DNA from: Escarpia spicata
Taxonomy: Eukaryota > Annelida > Polychaeta > Sabellida > Siboglinidae
Length of the DNA stretch: 64,000 nucleotides
Assembly (NCBI GenBank): GCA_963995525.1
Contig: OZ023218.1
Coordinates: forward strand, 48,762,741-48,826,740
Reading direction: 5' to 3'
Part shown: positions 32,312-48,000 of the stretch, piece by piece
Layout: each line of letters begins with the position of its first letter
Position numbering within the stretch: the first letter of the stretch is position 1
Notes under the pieces: generated by a model
Databases searched by the model: none
Seen by the model: the letters and a program-made list of their open reading frames with translations, nothing else
Told to the model about the DNA's origin: nothing
Translations under genes and position numbers: made by a program

Positions 32312-33920
32312 GGTAATACCCAGTTCACTGGGGTGGGTCACATGTTATCATTGTGTCTGCCAGTCATGAAGCACGCTAATGGGTAATACCCAGTTCATTG
32401 TGGTGGGTCACATGTTATCATTGTGTCTGCCAGTCATGAAGCACACTAATGGGTAATACCCAGTTCACTGTGGTCAGTCACATGTTATCATTGTGTCTGC
32501 CAGTCATGAAGCACACTAATGGGTAATACCCAGTTCACTGTGGTCAGTCACATGTTATCATTGTGTCTGCCAGTCATGAAGCACACTAATGGGTAATACC
32601 CAGTTCATTGTGGTGGGTCACATGTTATCATTGTGTCTGCCAGTCATGAAGCACACTAATGGGTAATACCCAGTTCACTGTGGTCAGTCACATGTTATCA
32701 TTGTGTCTGCCAGTCATGAAGCACACTAATGGGTAATACCCAGTTCATTGTGGTGGGTCACATGTTATCATTGTGTCTGCCAGTCATGAAGCACACTAAT
32801 GGGTAATACCCAGTTCACTGTGGTCAGTCACATGTTATCATTGTGTCTGCCAGTCATGAAGCACACTAATGGGTAATACCCAGTTCACTGTGGTCAGTCA
32901 CATATTATCATTGTGTCTGCCAGTCATGAAGCACACTAATGGGTAATACCCAGTTCATTGTGGTGGGTCACATGTTATCATTGTGTCTGCCAGTCATGAA
33001 GCACACTAATGGGTAATACCCAGTTCACTGTGGTCAGTCACATGTTATCATTGTGTCTGCCAGTCATGAAGCACACTAATGGGTAATACCCAGTTCACTG
33101 TGGTCAGTCACATGTTATCATTGTGTCTGCCAGTCATGAAGCACACTAATGGGTAATACCCAGTTCATTGTGGTGGGTCACATGTTATCATTGTGTCTGC
33201 CAGTCATGAAGCACACTAATGGGTAATACCCAGTTCACTGTGGTCGGTCACATGTTATCATTGTGTCTGCCAGTCATGAAGCACACTAATGGGTAATACC
33301 CAGTTCACTGTGGTCGGTCACATGTTATCATTGTGTCTGCCAGTCATGAAGCACACTAATGGGTAATACCCAGTTCACTGTGGTCCGTCACATGTTATCA
33401 TTGTGTCTGCCAGGCATGAAGCACACTAATGGGTAATACCCAGTTCACTGTGGTCAGTCACATGTTATCATTGTGTCTGCCAGTCATGAAGCATACTAAT
33501 GGGTAATACCCAGTTCACTGTGGTCAGTCACATGTTATCATTGTGTCTGCCAGTCATGAAGCACACTAATGGGTAATACCCAGTTCACTGTGGTCAGTCA
33601 CATGTTATCATTGTGTCTGCCAGGCATGAAGCACACTAATGGGTAATACCCAGTTCACTGTGGTCCGTCACATGTTATCATTGTGTCTGCCAGGCATGAA
33701 GCACACTAATGGGTAATACCCAGTTCACTGTGGTCCGTCACATGTTATCATTGTGTCTGCCAGTCATGAAGCACACTAATGGGTAATACCCAGTTCACTG
33801 TGGTCAGTCACATGTTATCATTGTGTCTGCCAGGCATGAAGCACACTAATGGGTAATACCCAGTTCACTGTGGTCCGTCACATGTTATCATTGTGTCTGC
33901 CAGTCATGAAGCACACTAAT

Positions 33921-36900
33921 GGGTAATACCCAGTTCACTGTGGTCAGTCACATGTTATCATTGTGTCTGCCAGGCATGAAGCACACTAATGGGTAATACC
34001 CAGTTCACTGTGGTCAGTCACATGTTATCATTGTGTCTGCCAGTCATGAAGCACACTAATGGGTAATACCCAGTTCACTGTGGTCAGTCACATGTTATCA
34101 TTGTGTCTGCCAGTCATGAAGCACACTAATGGGTAACACCCAGTTCACTGTGGTCAGTCACATGTTATCATTGTGTCTGCCAGGCATGAAGCACACTAAT
34201 GGGTAATACCCAGTTCACTGTGGTCGGTCACATGTTATCATTGTGTCTGCCAGTCATGAAGCACACTAATGGGTAATACCCAGTTCACTGTGGTCAGTCA
34301 CATGTTATCATTGTGTCTGCCAGGCATGAAGCACACTAATGGGTAATACCCAGTTCACTGTGGTCAGTCACATGTTATCATTGTGTCTGCCAGTCATGAA
34401 GCACACTAATGGGTAATACCCAGTTCACTGTGGTCAGTCACATGTTATCATTGTGTCTGCCAGTCATGAAGCACACTAATGGGTAATACCCAGTTCACTG
34501 TGGTCGGTCACATGTTATCATTGTGTCTGCCAGTCATGAAGCACACTAATGGGTAATACCCAGTTCACTGTGGTCGGTCACATGTTATCATTGTGTCTGC
34601 CAGTCATGAAGCACACTAATGGGTAATACCCAGTTCACTGTGGTCAGTCACATGTTATCATTGTGTCTGCCAGTCATGAAGCACACTAATGGGTAATACC
34701 CAGTTCACTGTGGTCAGTCACATGTTATCATTGTGTCTGCCAGGCATGAAGCACACTAATGGGTAATACCCAGTTCACTGTGGTCAGTCACATGTTATCA
34801 TTGTGTCTGCCAGGCATGAAGCACACTAATGGGTAATACCCAGTTCACTGTGGTCAGTCACATGTTATCATTGTGTCTGCCAGTCATGAAGCACACTAAT
34901 GGGTAATACCCAGTTCACTGTGGTCAGTCACATGTTATCATTGTGTCTGCCAGTCATGAAGCACACTAATGGGTAATACCCAGTTCACTGTGGTCAGTCA
35001 CATGTTATCGTTGTGTCTGCCAGTCATGAAGCACACTAATGGGTAATACCCAGTTCACTGTGGTCAGTCACATGTTATCGTTGTGTCTGCCAGGCATGAA
35101 GCACACTAATGGGTAATACCCAGTTCACTGTGGTCAGTCACATGTTATCATTGTGTCTGCCAGTCATGAAGCACACTAATGGGTAATACCCAGTTCACTG
35201 TGGTCAGTCACATGTTATCATTGTGTCTGCCAGGCATGAAGCACACTAATGGGTAATACCCAGTTCACTGTGGTCAGTCACATGTTATCATTGTGTCTGC
35301 CAGGCATGAAGCACACTAATGGGTAATACCCAGTTCACTGTGGTCAGTCACATGTTATCATTGTGTCTGCCAGTCATGAAGCACACTAATGGGTAATACC
35401 CAGTTCACTGTGGTCAGTCACATGTTATCATTGTGTCTGCCAGTCATGAAGCACACTAATGGGTAATACCCAGTTCACTGTGGTCAGTCACATGTTATCA
35501 TTGTGTCTGCCAGGCATGAAGCACACTAATGGGTAATACCCAGTTCACTGTGGTCGGTCACATGTTATCATTGTGTCTGCCAGTCATGAAGCACACTAAT
35601 GGGTAATACCCAGTTCACTGTGGTCGGTCACATGTTATCATTGTGTCTGCCAGTCATGAAGCACACTAATGGGTAATACCCAGTTCACTGTGGTCGGTCA
35701 CATGTTATCATTGTGTCTGCCAGTCATGAAGCACACTAATGGGTAATACCCAGTTCACTGTGGTCAGTCACATGTTATCATTGTGTCTGCCAGTCATGAA
35801 GCACATTAATGGGTAATACCCAGTTCACTGTGGTCGGTCACATGTTATCATTGTGTCTGCCAGTCATGAAGCACACTAATGGGTAATACCCAGTTCACTG
35901 TGGTCGGTCACATGTTATCATTGTGTCTGCCAGTCTTGAAGCACACTAATGGGTAATACCCAGTTCACTGTGGTCGGTCACATGTTATCATTGTGTCTGC
36001 CAGTCATGAAGCACACTAATGGGTAATACCCAGTTCACTGTGGTCGGTCACATGTTATCATTGTGTCTGCCAGTCATGAAGCACACTAATGGGTAATACC
36101 CAGTTCACTGTGGTCGGTCACATGTTATCGTTGTGTCTGCCAGGCATGAAGCACACTAATGGGTAATACCCAGTTCACTGTGGTCAGTCACATGTTATCA
36201 TTGTATCTGCCAGGCATGAAGCACACTAATGGGTAATACCCAGTTCACTGTGGTCCGTCACATGTTATCATTGTGTCTGCCAGTCATGAAGCACACTAAT
36301 GGGTAATACCCAGTTCACTGTGGTCAGTCACATGTTATCATTGTGTCTGCCAGTCATGAAGCACACTAATGGGTAATACCCAGTTCACTGTGGTCAGTCA
36401 CATGTTATCATTGTGTCTGCCAGTCATGAAGCACACTAATGGGTAATACCCAGTTCACTGTGGTCGGTCACATGTTATCGTTGTGTCTGCCAGTCATGAA
36501 GCACACTAATGGGTAATACCCAGTTCACTGTGGTCAGTCACATGTTATCATTGTGTCTGCCAGGCATGAAGCACACTAATGGGTAATACCCAGTTCACTG
36601 TGGTCAGTCACATGTTATCATTGTGTCTGCCAGGCATGAAGCACACTAATGGGTAATACCCAGTTCACTATGGTCAGTCACATGTTATCATTGTGTCTGC
36701 CAGGCATGAAGCACACTAATGGGTAATACCCAGTTCACTGTGGTCAGTCACATGTTATCATTGTGTCTGCCAGGCATGAAGCACACTAACGGGTAATACC
36801 CAGTTCACTGTGGTCCGTCACATGTTATCATTGTGTCTGCCAGGCATGAAGCACACTAATGGGTAATACCCAGTTCACTGTGGTCAGTCACATGTTATCA

Positions 36901-39900
36901 TTGTGTCTGCCAGTCATGAAGCACACTAATGGGTAATACCCAGTTCACTGTGGTCAGTCACATGTTATCATTGTGTCTGCCAGGCATGAAGCACACTAAT
37001 GGGTAATACCCAGTTCACTGTGGTCGGTCACATGTTATCATTGTGTCTGCCAGGCATGAAGCACCCTAATGGGTAATACCCAGTTCACTGTGGTCAGTCA
37101 CATGTTATCATTGTGTCTGCCAGTCATGAAGCACACTAATGGGTAATACCCAGTTCACTGTGGTCAGTCACATGTTATCATTGTGTCTGCCAGGCATGAA
37201 GCACACTAATGGGTAATACCCAGTTCACTGTGGTCGGTCACATGTTATCATTGTGTCTGCCAGGCATGAAGCACCCTAATGGGTAATACCCAGTTCACTG
37301 TGGTCAGTCACATGTTATCATTGTGTCTGCCAGTCATGAAGCACACTAATGGGTAATACCCAGTTCACTGTGGTCAGTCACATGTTATCATTGTGTCTGC
37401 CAGGCATGAAGCACCCTAATGGGTAATACCCAGTTCACTGTGGTCAGTCACATGTTATCATTGTGTCTGCCAGGCATGAAGCACACTAATGGGTAATACC
37501 CAGTTCACTGTGGTCAGTCACATGTTATCATTGTGTCTGCCAGTCATGAAGCACACTAATGGGTAATACCCAGTTCACTGTGGTCAGTCACATGTTATCA
37601 TTGTGTCTGCCAGGCATGAAGCACTCTAATGGGTAATACCCAGTGCACTGTGGTCAGTCACATGTTATCATTGTGTCTGCCAGTCATGAAGCACACTAAT
37701 GGGTAATACCCAGTTCACTGTGATCGGTCACATGTTATCATTGTGTCTGCCAGTCATGAAGCACACTAATGGGTAATACCCAGTTCACTGTGGTCAGTCA
37801 CATGTTATCATTGTGTCTGCCAGTCATGAAGCACACTAATGGGTAATACCCAGTTCACTGTGGTCAGTCACATGTTATCATTGTGTCTGCCAGGCATGAA
37901 GCACACTAATGGGTAATACCCAGTTCACTGTGGTCAGTCACATGTTATCATTGTGTCTGCCAGTCATGAAGCACACTAATGGGTAATACCCAGTTCACTG
38001 TGGTCAGTCACATGTTATCATTGTGTCTGCCAGTCATGAAGCACACTAATGGGTAACACCCAGTTCACTGTGGTCAGTCACATGTTATCATTGTGTCTGC
38101 CAGGCATGAAGCACACTAATGGGTAATACCCAGTTCACTGTGGTCGGTCACATGTTATCATTGTGTCTGCCAGTCATGAAGCACACTAATGGGTAATACC
38201 CAGTTCACTGTGGTCAGTCACATGTTATCATTGTGTCTGCCAGGCATGAAGCACACTAATGGGTAATACCCAGTTCACTGTGGTCAGTCACATGTTATCA
38301 TTGTGTCTGCCAGTCATGAAGCACACTAATGGGTAATACCCAGTTCACTGTGGTCAGTCACATGTTATCATTGTGTCTGCCAGTCATGAAGCACACTAAT
38401 GGGTAATACCCAGTTCACTGTGGTCGGTCACATGTTATCATTGTGTCTGCCAGTCATGAAGCACACTAATGGGTAATACCCAGTTCACTGTGGTCGGTCA
38501 CATGTTATCATTGTGTCTGCCAGTCATGAAGCACACTAATGGGTAATACCCAGTTCACTGTGGTCAGTCACATGTTATCATTGTGTCTGCCAGGCATGAA
38601 GCACACTAATGGGTAATACCCAGTTCACTGTGGTCAGTCACATGTTATCATTGTGTCTGCCAGTCATGAAGCACACTAATGGGTAATACCCAGTTCACTG
38701 TGGTCGGTCACATGTTATCATTGTGTCTGCCAGTCATGAAGCACACTAATGGGTAATACCCAGTTCACTGTGGTCGGTCACATGTTATCATTGTGTCTGC
38801 CAGTCATGAAGCACACTAATGGGTAATACCCAGTTCACTGTGGTCAGTCACATGTTATCATTGTGTCTGCCAGGCATGAAGCACACTAATGGGTAATACC
38901 CAGTTCACTGTGGTCAGTCACATGTTATCATTGTGTCTGCCAGTCATGAAGCACACTAATGGGTAATACCCAGTTCACTGTGGTCAGTCACATGTTATCA
39001 TTGTGTCTGCCAGTCATGAAGCACACTAATGGGTAATACCCAGTTCACTGTGGTCAGTCACATGTTATCATTGTGTCTGCCAGGCATGAAGCACACTAAT
39101 GGGTAATACCCAGTTCACTGTGGTCAGTCACATGTTATCATTGTGTCTGCCAGTCATGAAGCACACTAATGGGTAATACCCAGTTCACTGTGGTCGGTCA
39201 CATGTTATCATTGTGTCTGCCAGTCATGAAGCACACTAATGGGTAATACCCAGTTCACTGTGGTCGGTCACATGTTATCATTGTGTCTGCCAGTCATGAA
39301 GCACACTAATGGGTAATACCCAGTTCACTGTGGTCGGTCACATGTTATCATTGTGTCTGCCAGTCATGAAGCACACTAATGGGTAATACCCAGTTCACTG
39401 TGGTCGGTCACATGTTATCGTTGTGTCTGCCAGGCATGAAGCACACTAATGGGTAATACCCAGTTCACTGTGGTCAGTCACATGTTATCATTGTATCTGC
39501 CAGGCATGAAGCACACTAATGGGTAATACCCAGTTCACTGTGGTCCGTCACATGTTATCATTGTGTCTGCCAGTCATGAAGCACACTAATGGGTAATACC
39601 CAGTTCACTGTGGTCAGTCACATGTTATCATTGTGTCTGCCAGTCATGAAGCACACTAATGGGTAATACCCAGTTCACTGTGGTCAGTCACATGTTATCA
39701 TTGTGTCTGCCAGTCATGAAGCACACTAATGGGTAATACCCAGTTCACTGTGGTCGGTCACATGTTATCGTTGTGTCTGCCAGTCATGAAGCACACTAAT
39801 GGGTAATACCCAGTTCACTGTGGTCAGTCACATGTTATCATTGTGTCTGCCAGGCATGAAGCACACTAATGGGTAATACCCAGTTCACTGTGGTCAGTCA

Positions 39901-42900
39901 CATGTTATCATTGTGTCTGCCAGGCATGAAGCACACTAATGGGTAATACCCAGTTCACTATGGTCAGTCACATGTTATCATTGTGTCTGCCAGGCATGAA
40001 GCACACTAATGGGTAATACCCAGTTCACTGTGGTCAGTCACATGTTATCATTGTGTCTGCCAGGCATGAAGCACACTAACGGGTAATACCCAGTTCACTG
40101 TGGTCCGTCACATGTTATCATTGTGTCTGCCAGGCATGAAGCACACTAACGGGTAATACCCAGTTCACTGTGGTCAGTCACATGTTATCATTGTGTCTGC
40201 CAGTCATGAAGCACACTAATGGGTAATACCCAGTTCACTGTGGTCAGTCACATGTTATCATTGTGTCTGCCAGGCATGAAGCACACTAATGGGTAATACC
40301 CAGTTCACTGTGGTCGGTCACATGTTATCATTGTGTCTGCCAGGCATGAAGCACCCTAATGGGTAATACCCAGTTCACTGTGGTCAGTCACATGTTATCA
40401 TTGTGTCTGCCAGTCATGAAGCACACTAATGGGTAATACCCAGTTCACTGTGGTCAGTCACATGTTATCATTGTGTCTGCCAGGCATGAAGCACACTAAT
40501 GGGTAATACCCAGTTCACTGTGGTCGGTCACATGTTATCATTGTGTCTGCCAGGCATGAAGCACCCTAATGGGTAATACCCAGTTCACTGTGGTCAGTCA
40601 CATGTTATCATTGTGTCTGCCAGTCATGAAGCACACTAATGGGTAATACCCAGTTCACTGTGGTCAGTCACATGTTATCATTGTGTCTGCCAGGCATGAA
40701 GCACCCTAATGGGTAATACCCAGTTCACTGTGGTCAGTCACATGTTATCATTGTGTCTGCCAGGCATGAAGCACACTAATGGGTAATACCCAGTTCACTG
40801 TGGTCAGTCACATGTTATCATTGTGTCTGCCAGTCATGAAGCACACTAATGGGTAATACCCAGTTCACTGTGGTCAGTCACATGTTATCATTGTGTCTGC
40901 CAGGCATGAAGCACTCTAATGGGTAATACCCAGTGCACTGTGGTCAGTCACATGTTATCATTGTGTCTGCCAGTCATGAAGCACACTAATGGGTAATACC
41001 CAGTTCACTGTGATCGGTCACATGTTATCATTGTGTCTGCCAGTCATGAAGCACACTAATGGGTAATACCCAGTTCACTGTGGTCAGTCACATGTTATCA
41101 TTGTGTCTGCCAGTCATGAAGCACACTAATGGGTAATACCCAGTTCACTGTGGTCAGTCACATGTTATCATTGTGTCTGCCAGGCATGAAGCACACTAAT
41201 GGGTAATACCCAGTTCACTGTGGTCAGTCACATGTTATCATTGTGTCTGCCAGTCATGAAGCACACTAATGGGTAATACCCAGTTCACTGTGGTCAGTCA
41301 CATGTTATCATTGTGTCTGCCAGTCATGAAGCACACTAATGGGTAACACCCAGTTCACTGTGGTCAGTCACATGTTATCATTGTGTCTGCCAGGCATGAA
41401 GCACACTAATGGGTAATACCCAGTTCACTGTGGTCGGTCACATGTTATCATTGTGTCTGCCAGTCATGAAGCACACTAATGGGTAATACCCAGTTCACTG
41501 TGGTCAGTCACATGTTATCATTGTGTCTGCCAGGCATGAAGCACACTAATGGGTAATACCCAGTTCACTGTGGTCAGTCACATGTTATCATTGTGTCTGC
41601 CAGTCATGAAGCACACTAATGGGTAATACCCAGTTCACTGTGGTCAGTCACATGTTATCATTGTGTCTGCCAGTCATGAAGCACACTAATGGGTAATACC
41701 CAGTTCACTGTGGTCGGTCACATGTTATCATTGTGTCTGCCAGTCATGAAGCACACTAATGGGTAATACCCAGTTCACTGTGGTCGGTCACATGTTATCA
41801 TTGTGTCTGCCAGTCATGAAGCACACTAATGGGTAATACCCAGTTCACTGTGGTCAGTCACATGTTATCATTGTGTCTGCCAGTCATGAAGCACACTAAT
41901 GGGTAATACCCAGTTCACTGTGGTCAGTCACATGTTATCATTGTGTCTGCCAGGCATGAAGCACACTAATGGGTAATACCCAGTTCACTGTGGTCAGTCA
42001 CATGTTATCATTGTGTCTGCCAGGCATGAAGCACACTAATGGGTAATACCCAGTTCACTGTGGTCAGTCACATGTTATCATTGTGTCTGCCAGTCATGAA
42101 GCACACTAATGGGTAATACCCAGTTCACTGTGGTCAGTCACATGTTATCATTGTGTCTGCCAGTCATGAAGCACACTAATGGGTAATACCCAGTTCACTG
42201 TGGTCAGTCACATGTTATCGTTGTGTCTGCCAGTCATGAAGCACACTAATGGGTAATACCCAGTTCACTGTGGTCAGTCACATGTTATCGTTGTGTCTGC
42301 CAGGCATGAAGCACACTAATGGGTAATACCCAGTTCACTGTGGTCAGTCACATGTTATCATTGTGTCTGCCAGTCATGAAGCACACTAATGGGTAATACC
42401 CAGTTCACTGTGGTCAGTCACATGTTATCATTGTGTCTGCCAGGCATGAAGCACACTAATGGGTAATACCCAGTTCACTGTGGTCAGTCACATGTTATCA
42501 TTGTGTCTGCCAGGCATGAAGCACACTAATGGGTAATACCCAGTTCACTGTGGTCAGTCACATGTTATCATTGTGTCTGCCAGTCATGAAGCACACTAAT
42601 GGGTAATACCCAGTTCACTGTGGTCAGTCACATGTTATCATTGTGTCTGCCAGTCATGAAGCACACTAATGGGTAATACCCAGTTCACTGTGGTCAGTCA
42701 CATGTTATCATTGTGTCTGCCAGGCATGAAGCACACTAATGGGTAATACCCAGTTCACTGTGGTCAGTCACATGTTATCATTGTGTCTGCCAGTCATGAA
42801 GCACACTAATGGGTAATACCCAGTTCACTGTGGTCGGTCACATGTTATCATTGTGTCTGCCAGTCATGAAGCACACTAATGGGTAATACCCAGTTCACTG

Positions 42901-45050
42901 TGGTCGGTCACATGTTATCATTGTGTCTGCCAGTCATGAAGCACACTAATGGGTAATACCCAGTTCACTGTGGTCAGTCACATGTTATCATTGTGTCTGC
43001 CAGTCATGAAGCACATTAATGGGTAATACCCAGTTCACTGTGGTCGGTCACATGTTATCATTGTGTCTGCCAGTCATGAAGCACACTAATGGGTAATACC
43101 CAGTTCACTGTGGTCGGTCACATGTTATCATTGTGTCTGCCAGTCTTGAAGCACACTAATGGGTAATACCCAGTTCACTGTGGTCGGTCACATGTTATCA
43201 TTGTGTCTGCCAGTCATGAAGCACACTAATGGGTAATACCCAGTTCACTGTGGTCGGTCACATGTTATCATTGTGTCTGCCAGTCATGAAGCACACTAAT
43301 GGGTAATACCCAGTTCACTGTGGTCGGTCACATGTTATCGTTGTGTCTGCCAGGCATGAAGCACACTAATGGGTAATACCCAGTTCACTGTGGTCAGTCA
43401 CATGTTATCATTGTATCTGCCAGGCATGAAGCACACTAATGGGTAATACCCAGTTCACTGTGGTCCGTCACATGTTATCATTGTGTCTGCCAGTCATGAA
43501 GCACACTAATGGGTAATACCCAGTTCACTGTGGTCAGTCACATGTTATCATTGTGTCTGCCAGTCATGAAGCACACTAATGGGTAATACCCAGTTCACTG
43601 TGGTCAGTCACATGTTATCATTGTGTCTGCCAGTCATGAAGCACACTAATGGGTAATACCCAGTTCACTGTGGTCGGTCACATGTTATCGTTGTGTCTGC
43701 CAGTCATGAAGCACACTAATGGGTAATACCCAGTTCACTGTGGTCAGTCACATGTTATCATTGTGTCTGCCAGGCATGAAGCACACTAATGGGTAATACC
43801 CAGTTCACTGTGGTCAGTCACATGTTATCATTGTGTCTGCCAGGCATGAAGCACACTAATGGGTAATACCCAGTTCACTATGGTCAGTCACATGTTATCA
43901 TTGTGTCTGCCAGGCATGAAGCACACTAATGGGTAATACCCAGTTCACTGTGGTCAGTCACATGTTATCATTGTGTCTGCCAGGCATGAAGCACACTAAC
44001 GGGTAATACCCAGTTCACTGTGGTCCGTCACATGTTATCATTGTGTCTGCCAGGCATGAAGCACACTAATGGGTAATACCCAGTTCACTGTGGTCAGTCA
44101 CATGTTATCATTGTGTCTGCCAGTCATGAAGCACACTAATGGGTAATACCCAGTTCACTGTGGTCAGTCACATGTTATCATTGTGTCTGCCAGGCATGAA
44201 GCACACTAATGGGTAATACCCAGTTCACTGTGGTCGGTCACATGTTATCATTGTGTCTGCCAGGCATGAAGCACCCTAATGGGTAATACCCAGTTCACTG
44301 TGGTCAGTCACATGTTATCATTGTGTCTGCCAGTCATGAAGCACACTAATGGGTAATACCCAGTTCACTGTGGTCAGTCACATGTTATCATTGTGTCTGC
44401 CAGGCATGAAGCACACTAATGGGTAATACCCAGTTCACTGTGGTCGGTCACATGTTATCATTGTGTCTGCCAGGCATGAAGCACCCTAATGGGTAATACC
44501 CAGTTCACTGTGGTCAGTCACATGTTATCATTGTGTCTGCCAGTCATGAAGCACACTAATGGGTAATACCCAGTTCACTGTGGTCAGTCACATGTTATCA
44601 TTGTGTCTGCCAGGCATGAAGCACCCTAATGGGTAATACCCAGTTCACTGTGGTCAGTCACATGTTATCATTGTGTCTGCCAGGCATGAAGCACACTAAT
44701 GGGTAATACCCAGTTCACTGTGGTCAGTCACATGTTATCATTGTGTCTGCCAGTCATGAAGCACACTAATGGGTAATACCCAGTTCACTGTGGTCAGTCA
44801 CATGTTATCATTGTGTCTGCCAGGCATGAAGCACTCTAATGGGTAATACCCAGTGCACTGTGGTCAGTCACATGTTATCATTGTGTCTGCCAGTCATGAA
44901 GCACACTAATGGGTAATACCCAGTTCACTGTGATCGGTCACATGTTATCATTGTGTCTGCCAGTCATGAAGCACACTAATGGGTAATACCCAGTTCACTG
45001 TGGTCAGTCACATGTTATCATTGTGTCTGCCAGTCATGAAGCACACTAAT
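33921..45050. repeat. Higher-order repeat inside the satellite: three blocks of 56, 47 and 56 monomers
   Basis: Rare monomer variants recur at fixed distances. GGGTAACACC is at 34131, 38051 and 41341. ATTGTATCTGC is at about 36201, 39491 and 43411. CAGTGCACTG is at 37641, 40931 and 44851. TGATCGGTCA is at 37721, 41011 and 44931. Depending on the marker the spacing is 3920 or 3290 bp (56 or 47 monomers). Markers GCACATTAAT (35801, 43011) and CAGTCTTGAA (35931, 43141) are shared only by the first and third blocks, 7210 bp apart. The middle block is nine monomers shorter and rearranged in its first third. Confidence 0.92.
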
Positions 45051-48000
45051 GGGTAATACCCAGTTCACTGTGGTCAGTCACATGTTATCATTGTGTCTGC
45101 CAGTCATGAAGCACATTAATGGGTAATACCCAGTTCACTGTGGTCAGTCACATGTTATCATTGTGTCTGCCAGGCATGAAGCACACTAATGGGTAATACC
45201 CAGTTCACTGTGGTCAGTCACATGTTATCATTGTGTCTGCCAGGCATGAAGCACACTAATGGGTAATACCCAGTTCACTGTGGTCAGTCACATGTTATCA
45301 TTGTGTCTGCCAGTCATGAAGCACACTAATGGGTAATACCCAGTTCACTGTGGTCAGTCACATGTTATCATTGTGTTTGTCAGGCATGAAGCACACTAAT
45401 GGGTAATACCCAGTTCACTGTGGTCGGTCACATGTTATCATTGTGTCTGCCAGGCATGAAGCACCCTAATGGGTAATACCCAGTTCACTGTGGTCGGTCA
45501 CATGTTATCATTGTGTCTGCCAGGCATGAAGCACACTAATGGGTAATACCCAGTTCACTGTGATCGGTCACATGTTATCATTGTGTCTGCCAGGCATGAA
45601 GCACACGAATGGGTAATACCCAGTACACTGTGGTCGGACACATGTTATCATTGTGTCTGCCAGGCATGAAGCACACGAATGGGTAATACCCAGTTCACTG
45701 TGGTCGGTCACATGTTATCATTGTGTCTGCCAGTCATGAAGCACACTAATGGGTAATACCCAGTTCACTGTGGTCAGTCACATGTTATCATTGTGTCTGC
45801 CAGGCATGAAGCACACTAATGGGTAATACCCAGTTCACTGGTCAGTCACATGTTATCATTGTGTCTGCCAGTCATGAAGCACACTAATGGGTAATACCCA
45901 GTTCACTGTGGTCAGTCACATGTTATCATTGTGTCTGCCAGGCATGAAGCACACTAATGGGTAATACCCAGTTCACTGTGGTCAGTCACATGTTATCATT
46001 GTGTCTGCCAGGCATGAAGCACACTAATGGGTAATACCCAGTTCACTGTGGTCAGTCACATGTTATCATTGTGTCTGCCAGTCATGAAGCACACTAATGG
46101 GTAATACCCAGTTCACTGTGGTCAGTCACATGTTATCATTGTGTCTGCCAGGCATGAAGCACACTAATGGGTAATACCCAGTTCACTGTGGTCAGTCACA
46201 TGTTATCATTGTGTCTGCCAGGCATGAAGCACACTAATGGGTAATACCCAGTTCACTGTGGTCAGTCACATGTTATCATTGTGTCTGCCAGTCATGAAGC
46301 ACACTAATGGGTAATACCCAGTTCACTGTGGTCAGTCACATGTTATCATTGTGTCTGCCAGGCATGAAGCACACTAATGGGTAATACCCAGTTCACTGTG
46401 GTCAGTCACATGTTATCATTGTGTCTGCCAGGCATGAAGCACACTAATGGGTAATACCCAGTTCACTGTGGTCAGTCACATGTTATCATTGTGTCTGCCA
46501 GGCATGAAGCACACTAATGGGTAATACCCAGTTCACTGTGGTCAGTCACATGTTATCATTGTGTCTGCCAGGCATGAAGCACACTAATGGGTAATACCCA
46601 GTTCACTGTGGTCAGTCACATGTTATCATTGTGTCTGCCAGGCATGAAGCACACTAATGGGTAATACCCAGTTCACTGTGGTCAGTCACATGTTATCATT
46701 GTGTCTGCCAGGCATGAAGCACACTAATGGGTAATACCCAGTTCACTGTGGTCAGTCACATGTTATCATTGTGTCTGCCAGTCATGAAGCACACTAATGG
46801 GTAATACCCAGTTCACTGTGGTCAGTCACATGTTATCATTGTGTCTGCCAGGCATGAAGCACACTAATGGGTAATACCCAGTTCACTGTGGTCAGTCACA
46901 TGTTATCATTGTGTCTGCCAGTCATGAAGCACACTAATGGGTAATACCCAGTTCACTGTGGTCAGTCACATGTTATCATTGTGTCTGCCAGGCATGAAGC
47001 ACACTAATGGGTAATACCCAGTTCACTGTGGTCAGTCACATGTTATCATTGTGGCTGCCAGGCATGAAGCACACTAATGGGTAATACCCAGTTCACTGTG
47101 GTCAGTCACATGTTATCATTGTGTCTGCCAGTCATGAAGCACACTAATGGGTAATACCCAGTTCACTGTGGTCAGTCACATGTTATCATTGTGTCTGCCA
47201 GGCATGAAGCACACTAATGGGTAATACCCAGTTCACTGTGGTCAGTCACATGTTATCATTGTGTCTGCCAGGCATGAAGCACACTAATGGGTAATACCCA
47301 GTTCACTGTGGTCAGTCACATGTTATCATTGTGTCTGCCAGTCATGAAGCACACTAATGGGTAATACCCAGTTCACTGTGGTCAGTCACATGTTATCATT
47401 GTGTCTGCCAGTCATGAAGCACACTAATGGGTAATACCCAGTTCACTGTGGTCAGTCACATGTTATCATCGTGTCTGCCAGGCATGAAGCACACTAATGG
47501 GTAATACCCAGTTCACTGTGGTCAGTCACATGTTATCATTGTGTCTGCCAGGCATGAAGCACACTAATGGGTAATACCCAGTTCACTGTGGTCAGTCACA
47601 TGTTATCATTGTGTCTGCCAGGCATGAAGCACACTAATGGGTAATACCCAGTTCACTGTGGTCAGTCACATGTTATCATTGTGTCTGCCAGGCATGAAGC
47701 ACACTAATGGGTAATACCCAGTTCACTGTGGTCAGTCACATGTTATCATTGTGTCTGCCAGTCATGTAGCACACTAATGGGTAATACCCAGTTCACTGTG
47801 GTCAGTCACATGTTATCATTGTGTCTGCCAGGCATGAAGCACACTAATGGGTAATACCTAGTTCACTGTGGTCAGTCACATGTTATCATTGTGTCTGCCA
47901 GTCATGAAGCACACTAATGGGTAATACCCAGTTCACTGTGGTCAGTCACATGTTATCATTGTGTCTGCCAGGCATGAAGCACACTAATGGGTAATACCCA

